Part shown: in pieces, positions 7,604-12,136 of the stretch
How the letters are laid out: each line of letters opens with the position of its first letter
Position numbering within the stretch: position 1 is the first letter of the stretch
Position numbers and translations under genes: made by a program
NCBI GenBank assembly: GCA_003022905.1
Contig: PXSE01000148.1
Span: 1 to 17,928, forward strand
Direction of reading: 5' to 3'
Source of the DNA: Halobacteriales archaeon QS_9_68_42
GTDB taxonomy: Archaea; Halobacteriota; Halobacteria; Halobacteriales; Haloarculaceae
Length of the DNA stretch: 17,928 nucleotides
The notes under the pieces: generated by a model
Told to the model about the DNA's origin: nothing
Database searches by the model: none
Seen by the model: the letters and a program-made list of their open reading frames with translations, nothing else

Positions 7604-7988
7604 CACAAATTACCTCATCAAGCTCTTTGACGGACATCCCGGCGCTCACGAGAAAGCCCGGGAACTCCACGACAGAAGGGAAATTCAGCGCATTCCTGCG
7701 CCGGTGTTTGCGGAACTCGAGTACGGTGCAGAGTACGAACTCGAGGAAGACGAGCGCCGTCGGATTCGGAATGTGAGTCGGATGTATTCGGTCACACGAC
7801 TGGATGAGGAAACGGTGAGGCAGGCAGGTCGACTCCATGCACAGGCAGATAAGGAACAGGGTGGTAACTCGGGCGCGGATGCAGTCGACGCGATGGTAGC
7901 AGCGGTAGCAGAGACTGCTGGAGAGAAGGTGATAACGGAGAACGTCATGAATTTTCGGCAACTCGGCGTCGGCGTCGAGTCTTTCTGA
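7593..7988 (+). CDS. vapC: VapC-type PIN-domain toxin (RNase)
   Basis: 131 aa, starting MILDTNYLIKLF at ATG 7593. The upstream part of the longer open frame overlaps vapB and is discarded. PIN acidic residues are visible: D4 (LDTN), E41 (VFAELEYG) and D96/D99 (GADAVDAMVAAVA). The last motif reads VITENVMNF, where many VapCs have an acidic residue in the T-x-N/D-x-x-D/N-F segment; the Asn is common enough not to imply inactivity. VapC toxins are Mg-dependent endoribonucleases, usually cutting tRNA or rRNA, neutralised by the adjacent VapB. GGAG at 7582-7585 can serve as ribosome-binding site. Last gene of the accessory block before the tRNA-Leu scars. Confidence 0.87.
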   Translation: MILDTNYLIKLFDGHPGAHEKARELHDRREIQRIPAPVFAELEYGAEYELEEDERRRIRNVSRMYSVTRLDEETVRQAGRLHAQADKEQGGNSGADAVDAMVAAVAETAGEKVITENVMNFRQLGVGVESF

Positions 7989-8040
7989 ACGGATTTACAG
8001 CCAGTCGACCGTATCGTGCTCACGTCGCTGCGCGCTGGGA

Positions 8041-8085
8041 GAATCTTTGCGAGGGAAGACGCCCCAGAGAGGGGGTCCTCCGCAT
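8041..8085 (-). repeat. Diverged copy of the tRNA-Leu trailer (partner of 8432-8476)
   Basis: GAATCTTTGCGAGGGAAGA followed by CGCCCCAGAGAGG and CCTCCGCA matches the segment at 8432-8476 with a few substitutions and one indel. The partner sits 12 bases beyond the 3' end of the intact tRNA-Leu, so this is a duplicated trailer; a tRNA 3'-end fragment (8134-8155) follows in the same relative order. Confidence 0.65.
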
Positions 8086-8133
8086 GCGCTCGCGGCGCAC
8101 GAGGCGCCGCTCGCTTCGGTCGCCGGCCCGCCA

Positions 8134-8155
8134 TGCGAGGGAGGGGATTTGAACC
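8134..8155 (-). repeat. tRNA-Leu 3'-end fragment, 22 bases
   Basis: Identical to the last 22 bases of the tRNA-Leu gene (acceptor 3' strand, discriminator and most of the T arm), in the same orientation. Homology stops abruptly after GAACC. This is what an attachment-site copy left by a tRNA-targeting integrase looks like. Confidence 0.65.
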
Positions 8156-8256
8156 ACGGAAAGACGGTCGGGCTCACTGCGTTCGCCCGCTGCGACTTTC
8201 CTGATTCAATCCCCTCGAGCATCTTGCCGCGCCGCGGTAGAGCGGCGCGGCGGCGA

Positions 8257-8397
8257 TGCGAGGGAGGGGATTTGAACCCCTGGACCACTGGGAGACGCTT
8301 CCTGCTCGCTTCGCTCGCAGGACTGCGACTCCCGTGGTCTCGCTCGCTCCCGCTGGTCGCTCACGAGACCTCTATAGGAGCGGATTTCGAGTCCGAC
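8257..8397 (-). pseudogene. Broken tRNA-Leu copy interrupted by an 84-base palindromic insert
   Basis: 8257-8286 equals the last 30 bases of the intact tRNA-Leu. 8371-8396 then matches the variable and anticodon arms with a few changes (TCTATAGGAGCGGATTTCGAGTCC on the plus strand); the anticodon would read CGA instead of CAA. The acceptor 5' half and D arm are gone. The 84 bases between (8287-8370) are absent from the intact gene and form two hairpins: GACCAC-T-GGGAG (8283-8294) with CTCCCGTGGTC (8329-8339), holding TCCTGC/GCAGGA inside, and GGTCTCG (8336-8342) with CGAGACC (8364-8370). It cannot make a functional tRNA. Confidence 0.7.
8304..8318 (+). repeat. 15-base tract GCTCGCTTCGCTCGC, copy 2
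   Basis: Exact match to the tracts at 6594-6608 (reverse) and 11929-11943. Here it forms the loop of the TCCTGC/GCAGGA hairpin within the insert in the broken tRNA-Leu copy. Confidence 0.5.
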
Positions 8398-8431
8398 GTG
8401 GGCGCATTGCTGTCTGTTTTAATTACACACG

Positions 8432-8476
8432 GAATCTATGCGAGGGAAGAGCGCCCCAGAGAGGCGGTCTTCCGCA
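8432..8476 (-). repeat. tRNA-Leu trailer segment (partner of 8041-8085)
   Basis: GAATCTATGCGAGGGAAGA, then GCGCCCCAGAGAGG and CTTCCGCA. It lies just beyond the 3' end of the intact tRNA-Leu and is repeated, with changes, 391 bases to the left. Both copies contain TGCGAGGGA, the same first nine bases as the tRNA 3' end. Confidence 0.65.
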
Positions 8477-8487
8477 CTGCCGAGCAG

Positions 8488-8571
8488 TGCGAGGGAGGGG
8501 ATTTGAACCCCTGGACCTCTACAGGAGCGGATCTTGAGTCCGCCGCCGTTTCCCGGCTTGGCTACCCTCGC
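8488..8571 (-). tRNA. tRNA-Leu (CAA anticodon)
   Basis: On the minus strand the acceptor arms are GCGAGGG and CCCTCGC with discriminator A. The anticodon stem GCGGA/TCCGC encloses loop CTCAAGA, giving anticodon CAA, which reads UUG. The long variable arm (TCCTGTAGAGGT) is of the Leu type, and the T arm is AGGGG-TTCAAAT-CCCCT. 84 bases, no intron, CCA not encoded. D arm has GCC and GGC with a GG-containing loop. All stems pair, so it looks functional. Its 3' end faces the scar array and the defence block, the side where tRNA-targeting integrases act. A TTTAAG box at about 8671-8676 on this strand is some 100 bases upstream, so the promoter is unclear. Confidence 0.93.
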
Positions 8572-8669
8572 ACGCGCGCTCGGATTCCTCACCGTCCGTG
8601 ACCTCACAGTCGCTCACGACATGCGTCGCGGTCCCGAACGGAAGGCATCGGAAGTTCAGCCTTCGCTAT

Positions 8670-8677
8670 CTTAAACT
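8670..8677 (+). promoter_or_regulatory. TATA-like box, probably of the IMPase-family gene
   Basis: CTTAAACT precedes a hairpin (AACTCC...GGAGTT, 8674-8695). A transcript from it would start near 8704, five bases before an in-frame ATG at 8709 and about 90 before the preferred start at 8796. On the other strand it reads as TTTAAG upstream of tRNA-Leu, so it could serve either gene. Confidence 0.35.
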
Positions 8678-8795
8678 CCTCGGGTCCCCGGAGTTGTACC
8701 TGCCTGCCATGGAACCGGGGCACCGAACGGGAGACAGTCAGCCGACCTGCGCGGCGAACCGGTGTGGCTTTCCGCCCCGCCCTCGCACGGTCGGT

Positions 8796-9587
8796 ATGAG
8801 CGAGCGAGCCGACTGCGCGCTGCGCGCGGCCGAGGCAGGGGGGGCCGTCGCGCTGGAGTCGTTCAGGGGCGACATCACCGTCGAGACGAAATCGAGCAAG
8901 ACGGACGTGGTGACGCAGGCCGACCGCGACGCCCAGCGTCGGGTCACGGCGACGATTCGGGAGGCCTATCCCGATGACCCCGTCGTCGGCGAGGAGGACG
9001 AGGAGGCCTCGGCCGTCCCCGACGATGGGCCGGCGTGGATAATCGACCCCATCGACGGGACGAACAATTACGTGCGGGATGTGCCGGTGTGGACGACGAG
9101 CGTGGCGGCGACCGTCGACGGCGACCCCGTCGCCGGCGCGTCGGTCTGTCCGGCGCTCGGTGACACCTTCCTGCTCGAGAATGGGGAGGCCCGCTTCAAC
9201 GACGAGCAGGCCTCGGTCAGCGACCGGACGGACCCCGAGGCGTTCGCCGTCGCGCCGACGATGTGGTGGGAGTTCAACCGCCGCGAGGAGTACGTCGGGA
9301 CCTGCCGCGGCATCCTCGAGCGGTTCGGCGACATGCGGCGCTACGGCTCCGCGCAGTACGCCCTGGCGCTATGTGCGACGGGTGCCCTCGACGCCGTGGT
9401 GACGAACGTCGAAGCGTTCCCGTGGGACAGCGTCGTCGGGGTCGGCCTCGTCGAGGCCGCCGGCGGCGTCGTCACGGACGTCCACGGCGACCCCTGGCGC
9501 CACGACAGCACCGGGCTGGTCGCCTCCAACGGTCGCGCTCACGACGCGGTGCTTGCGGCCGCCCGAGAGGCCCACCGCGAGCGGTAG
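8796..9587 (+). CDS. Inositol monophosphatase family protein (IMPase/FBPase-like phosphatase)
   Basis: 263 aa. These Mg-dependent, lithium-sensitive phosphatases hydrolyse inositol-1-phosphate, fructose-1,6-bisphosphate or related sugar phosphates. Seen: GEEDEE (E66, E67), DPIDGTNNY (D84, I86, D87, G88) and WDSVVGVGLVEAAGG (W210, D211), the three metal-binding motifs of the family. Start ATG 8796 (MSERADCALRAAEAGG) gives the usual length and an N-terminal helix typical of the family. The frame is open further up to ATG 8709, and a good TATA box (CTTAAACT, 8670-8677) would suit that start, but the extra residues (QPTCAANRCGFPPRPR) are not family-like. The exact substrate cannot be told. DUF63 gene follows after 77 bases with its own ribosome-binding site. 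Confidence 0.9.
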   Translation: MSERADCALRAAEAGGAVALESFRGDITVETKSSKTDVVTQADRDAQRRVTATIREAYPDDPVVGEEDEEASAVPDDGPAWIIDPIDGTNNYVRDVPVWTTSVAATVDGDPVAGASVCPALGDTFLLENGEARFNDEQASVSDRTDPEAFAVAPTMWWEFNRREEYVGTCRGILERFGDMRRYGSAQYALALCATGALDAVVTNVEAFPWDSVVGVGLVEAAGGVVTDVHGDPWRHDSTGLVASNGRAHDAVLAAAREAHRER

Positions 9588-9653
9588 CCGTCGGGGCGGT
9601 ACGGGCGTGTGTCCGGCGCGCTCGGGACCGGAAGCGTGAAACCACCGCTGTAC

Positions 9654-9660
9654 GGAGGGG
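9654..9660 (+). promoter_or_regulatory. Shine-Dalgarno sequence of the DUF63 gene
   Basis: GGAGGGG ends 4 bases before ATG 9665. It decides the start against the much longer open frame upstream, which overlaps the IMPase gene and is arginine-rich. A leadered transcript is implied, unlike many neighbours. Confidence 0.55.
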
Positions 9661-9664
9661 GCGT

Positions 9665-10828
9665 ATGGAAATGCCCGAGGACACCGACCCCGCTCGCGCG
9701 TGGCTTGCGACCTTCTTCGGCGGCGTCGTCGTCACCGTCGCCGCCGCCATCGCCTTCCCCCGCCGGGTCGCCGACGGCTTCCTGTGGCGTTACTTCTGGG
9801 GGCCGGTCGACGCCGACGCCCACGGCGCGACCTGCGCGGTCCGCTCCGGCGGTACGACCGAGCGCCTGTACAGCCAGTCGGCCTGCGCGGCGGCCGACGG
9901 CTTCGTCGCCGAACCCGGCTACACCGCCGTCTCGACGGTGAGTTACGCCCTCGTGCTCGTCTTCATGCTCGTCGGTGTCCTACTGTTACTCCGGAAACTC
10001 GAAATCGAGATGTCCCCGCGATTCTACGTCGCGCTATTCCCGTTCATGTTGCTCGGCGGCGCCCTGCGCGTCGTCGAGGACGTCAACGCGACGTTCCTCC
10101 GGGAGGGGCTGGGCACGTTCGTCTCCTTTCCGGCGGTGGCGCTCATCATCAGCCCGTTCATCTACTTCGTGGTGTTCGGGTTCACGCTCGGGGCGCTCGT
10201 GGCGACGGTCGCGCTCGACCGCCGCGGCGCGCTGGAGGAGTTCGAACCGGCACTGGCGGCCGCCGGCGCCGCCGGCCTGGCGCTCACCTTCGGGATACTC
10301 GGCTACGCCTCCGCGACCCGGGAGGTAATCGCATTCAACCCGCTCTTCCTGACCATCGTCGTCGTCGGAGCGGCGCTCGTCGCCGCACTGTTCTGGGTCG
10401 GCGCTGAGCGGTTCGCCCCGATCATCAACGAGGGGACCGGTCGGATGGGTGTCCTCGTGGTCTGGGGCCACACCGTCGACGGTATCGCCAACGTGCTGAG
10501 CCTCGACTGGGGGCCCCAGTTAGTCGGCGAGTCGTACGGCTCGAAGCACGTCGTCAACCGGGCGGTCGTCCGGTACACCGAGGCGATCTACGTGCGCTTC
10601 GAGGAGTGGGGCCTCGTCGAGAGCTCGCAGTACCTCGTCGACACCTTCGGCACCGCCTGGCCCTTCCTGCTCCTCAAGATCGGCGCCGCCGTCGCCGTCG
10701 TCTGGGTCTTCGACCGCCAAATTTTCGAGGAGAGTCCCCGCTACGCGTATCTGCTCTTCATCGCTATCCTCGCGGTCGGCCTCGGGCCGGGCACCCGCGA
10801 CACCCTCCGGGCGACGCTCGGCATCTGA
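9665..10828 (+). CDS. DUF63 family multi-pass membrane protein
   Basis: 387 aa (MEMPEDTDPARAWLATFFGG). Several hydrophobic helices are visible: FFGGVVVTVAAAIAF near the start, VSYALVLVFMLVGVLLLLR, FYVALFPFMLLGGALR, LIISPFIYFVVFGFTLGALVATV, AGAAGLALTFGILGYAS, FLTIVVVGAALVAALFWV and, after a loop, FLLLKIGAAVAVVWVF and YLLFIAILAVGLGPGTRDTLRATLGI at the C-terminus. The conserved patch LRVVEDVNATFLREG and the WGHTVDGIANVLSLDWGPQLVGES loop mark the archaeal DUF63 family. No biochemical role is known for it. A second in-frame ATG at 9671 is possible. Length and topology match the family. It lies on the same strand as the IMPase gene but with its own ribosome-binding site. Its 3' end borders the IS605 remnant. 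Confidence 0.85.
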   Translation: MEMPEDTDPARAWLATFFGGVVVTVAAAIAFPRRVADGFLWRYFWGPVDADAHGATCAVRSGGTTERLYSQSACAAADGFVAEPGYTAVSTVSYALVLVFMLVGVLLLLRKLEIEMSPRFYVALFPFMLLGGALRVVEDVNATFLREGLGTFVSFPAVALIISPFIYFVVFGFTLGALVATVALDRRGALEEFEPALAAAGAAGLALTFGILGYASATREVIAFNPLFLTIVVVGAALVAALFWVGAERFAPIINEGTGRMGVLVVWGHTVDGIANVLSLDWGPQLVGESYGSKHVVNRAVVRYTEAIYVRFEEWGLVESSQYLVDTFGTAWPFLLLKIGAAVAVVWVFDRQIFEESPRYAYLLFIAILAVGLGPGTRDTLRATLGI

Positions 10829-10850
10829 CGAGCGGTAGCCGTTTAGTCTG

Positions 10851-10910
10851 GTGACATCCTCCCCGCTCTAAACGGCGGGGCTTCCCGAACCGCACAAGTG
10901 GCGGTTCCCG
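10851..10910 (-). ncRNA. omegaRNA-like scaffold remnant (TnpB guide RNA 3' part)
   Basis: Two hairpins, GAACCGC/GCGGTTC (10887-10907) and CCCCGC/GCGGGG (10861-10880), end at GTGAC (GTCAC on the minus strand), where the scaffold of a TnpB guide RNA normally stops. The following host bases, reading leftward from 10850 (CAGACTAAACGGCTACC on the minus strand), would be the guide. In haloarchaea such RNAs were described as sense-overlapping transcripts of IS1341-type genes. No cognate tnpB is here and expression is unknown. Confidence 0.42.
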
Positions 10911-11078
10911 TCGATTCGGAAGGTTGGGAATCTACGGTTTGCGACCGACGGCGCTGGCTCTGCCACGAAGCCTGGCAAACACCGAGTCAACTGCCAGTTT
11001 CCCGCGCACCATCCACAATACATTGCGTTGGAGTGTAAATCTGCCGATTAGCACGAAAGTAAGACGATGACGGCGTTG

Positions 11079-11158
11079 ACGAGACGCGAAGCGTCTCGTT
11101 CGCACACCAGAAATCGGAGATTTCTGGGGACGCTGTATCCCCGCCGTAAACGGCGAGG
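11079..11158. repeat. Three consecutive hairpins at the other end of the IS605-like element
   Basis: ACGAGACGC-GAA-GCGTCTCGT (11079-11099, 9 pairs), CCAGAAATC-GGA-GATTTCTGG (11107-11127, 9 pairs) and CCCCGCCG-TAAA-CGGCGAGG (11139-11158, one mismatch). The first two are perfect with 3-base loops. They probably form the left-end secondary structure used in single-strand transposition. Confidence 0.7.
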
Positions 11159-11248
11159 TTTTGGCGCCTGTAATTCGGATAATCGTCGTTGGCTGTCGAA
11201 CTGTGTCAGTAAATGAGAACCGATGCAGTTCCTTCCACCATTAGACAG

Positions 11249-11256
11249 CTTTAAAC
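11249..11256 (+). promoter_or_regulatory. TATA box of the MTH865-like gene
   Basis: CTTTAAAC, 28-35 bases before ATG 11284; a classic haloarchaeal promoter at leaderless spacing that has survived although the gene is broken. Confidence 0.6.
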
Positions 11257-11283
11257 AGTGTGGGTGTCTCCGTCCCACGAACC

Positions 11284-11473
11284 ATGGTAGACAAAGACGA
11301 ACTCCGCGAGCAGATGATGGACGCCTTCGAGGGTGCCGACTACCCCATCAACAGCCCGATGGACCTCGTGCCGGCGCTCCCGCAGGGGCCGGGCACCACC
11401 TTCGAGTCCGGCGACTTCTCGATGACCGCGATGGAACGTGATGCAGCGACTCGAGGACCAGGGTCACCTGTAA
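11284..11473 (+). pseudogene. MTH865-like gene broken by an internal deletion
   Basis: The first 50 residues (MVDKDELREQMMDAFEGADY, then PINSPMDLVPALPQGPGTTF and ESGDFSMTAM) match the small archaeal MTH865 family, which is usually about 80 aa. After GCGATGGAA the frame runs into unrelated sequence and ends at about 11544. The expected family C-terminus (VMQRLEDQGHL then TAA at 11471-11473) is present in the next frame from 11438. So roughly 25 codons of the middle are missing, with a frame change at about 11434-11440. Promoter, start and terminal codons remain, hence a recent internal deletion. The role of MTH865 proteins is unknown. A functional paralogue elsewhere is possible. Confidence 0.72.
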
Positions 11474-11477
11474 ACTA

Positions 11478-11535
11478 CCCCGTCCTACTCGCTCCCTTCG
11501 GCCTTGCGGCGGTCGGTCACTCCTTGAGGGCGGGG
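11478..11535. repeat. IS200/IS605-end-like or terminator hairpin after the MTH865 pseudogene
   Basis: CCCCGTCCT (11478-11486) pairs with AGGGCGGGG (11527-11535), 9 pairs including one G:T, followed by CTTTATT. The ACCCCG...GAGGGCGGGGCTT pattern resembles right ends of haloarchaeal IS200/IS605 elements, but it also sits 5 bases after the MTH865 stop and ends in a T-containing run, so it could be a terminator. Confidence 0.4.
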
Positions 11536-11718
11536 CTTTATTGAAATCGATATTGTGCCCCGCGGCCCCCTGCGTGGACGCGGCCCGGCTTTCTCTTGCG
11601 GTTCCACGATGAAGGCGGCAGGTCGGAGCAGTGCTGCGACCCGCGCTTGCCGGACCTGCGCCGTGGATTGTCCCGCCGGTTTAATTCCCGGTGGTCTCGC
11701 GCTCTATTCCTAAGTGGG

Positions 11719-11851
11719 GAACGGGAGTTGAACCCGTTCGCGGTCGTCAGTCCCGAGTGTCGGGTGCGAGGCCGGACGGCCTCGCACCACAGATGCCGGT
11801 TTACTCGCGGCATCTCCCGACCCCGACGTGTGCGGGGACGGCAGTAAACCG
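11719..11851. other. Cluster of consecutive hairpins; possible structured RNA
   Basis: Five back-to-back inverted repeats: GAACGGG/CCCGTTC (11719-11739, 7 pairs, 7-base loop that on the minus strand reads TTCAACT like a tRNA T loop); CCCGA/TCGGG (11752-11764); GGTGCGAGGCCG/CGGCCTCGCACC (11763-11788, 12 pairs); AGATGCCG/CGGCATCT (11791-11815); CCCCG/CGGGG (11821-11837). A further 9-base inverted repeat, CGGTTTACT (11797-11805) with AGTAAACCG (11843-11851), would compete with the fourth hairpin. I could not fit it to tRNA, SRP RNA or RNase P RNA from memory. Strand is undetermined. Confidence 0.5.
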
Positions 11852-11928
11852 AGAGATGGCCCAAGAGGTAAAAACAGGCTGCCTCGCGGTGAAAGTGAAC
11901 GGAGACGGGCGCTCCTCCACTCCTTGCC

Positions 11929-11943
11929 GCTCGCTTCGCTCGC
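11929..11943 (+). repeat. 15-base tract GCTCGCTTCGCTCGC, copy 3
   Basis: Exact match to the tracts at 8304-8318 and, reversed, 6594-6608. Non-coding context again. Confidence 0.5.
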
Positions 11944-12057
11944 GGCTGAGGAAGGGGGCTCTGCGCCCTGCACTGCTACCGCTGAACGGCGCGAGCGGTT
12001 CCGGAACGGAAATCGAGAGTGGCCGCCCCGGCCGGGCGGCCGCGGGGGCCTCGTACT

Positions 12058-12136
12058 GATTACTGTAACCCGTGTACCGGTACGACCACACGCCGTCGTG
12101 CGGTCGATACCGAAATGATTTATACTGGCTATTATT
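12058..12136. repeat. Long palindromic repeat, copy 1 (partner at 16376-16450)
   Basis: Begins TTACTGTAA (12060-12068), has the core CGACCACACG-CCGT-CGTGCGGTCG (one mismatch in the stem), then TACCGA, and ends in TATTATTA overlapping the ndh stop codon. Matches the copy at 16376-16450 over nearly its whole length with scattered substitutions and small indels; the outer arms are more decayed here. Lies at the 3' end of ndh, where it may terminate transcription. Confidence 0.7.

Larger units (their letters stand above)
7989..8487. other. Gene-free stretch: array of tRNA-Leu 3'-end and trailer fragments with palindromic inserts
   Basis: No credible coding region; open frames here read through tRNA-like sequence and hairpins. 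The stretch holds partial copies of the 3' end of the tRNA-Leu at 8488-8571 and of its trailer, plus several GC-rich inverted repeats, listed separately. It looks like the accumulated scars of integration or tandem duplication at the tRNA 3' end. Confidence 0.7.
10851..11165 (-). mobile_element. Non-autonomous IS200/IS605 (TnpB-type) derivative, about 315 bp, with omegaRNA-like end
   Basis: On the minus strand the left side of the window stretch ends in GGAAGCCCCGCCGTTTAGAG then CGGGGAGGATGTCAC, the right end characteristic of haloarchaeal IS1341/TnpB elements. It is preceded by the GAACCGC...GCGGTTC hairpin (10887-10907), typical of the omegaRNA scaffold encoded at the tnpB 3' end. The other end (11079-11158) has three hairpins, the last CCCCGCCG-TAAA-CGGCGAGG resembling the right-end hairpin. 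No tnpA or tnpB reading frame remains in between. Single-strand hairpin ends are what TnpA recognises. Exact boundaries are estimated. This fits a mini-element or a decayed copy; assignment is from memory of such ends, not from a search. Confidence 0.6.
10829..11283. other. Gene-free stretch holding an IS200/IS605 derivative
   Basis: 455 bases with no credible protein gene. Most is the tnpB-less element at 10851-11165; the rest (11166-11283) carries the promoter of the broken MTH865 gene. Confidence 0.7.
11474..12134. other. Gene-free stretch with many hairpins
   Basis: About 660 bases without a credible gene. An ATG frame at 11856-12059 (67 codons) lacks haloarchaeal acidic composition. The stretch contains an IS-end-like hairpin (11478-11535), a hairpin cluster (11719-11851), a GCTCGCTTCGCTCGC tract, a GC palindrome at about 12020-12042 (GGCCGCCC-CGGCC-GGGCGGCC) and a long palindromic repeat next to the ndh stop. 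Confidence 0.65.

Noticed and set aside
8041..8571. CRISPR array
   Set aside because: Repeats are unequal, differently truncated copies of a tRNA end with irregular spacing, and no cas genes are near.
11719..11837. A tRNA on the minus strand, because of the T-arm-like hairpin
   Set aside because: No D arm and no valid anticodon loop; the acceptor strands (GTCGGGG with TTCCCCAC) pair only with a mismatch. Kept as a structured region instead.
11856..12059. 67-codon frame starting MAQEVKTGCLAVKVNG
   Set aside because: Only the first few residues look protein-like; the rest is Arg/Gly/Pro-rich and spans GC palindromes. No family recognised.
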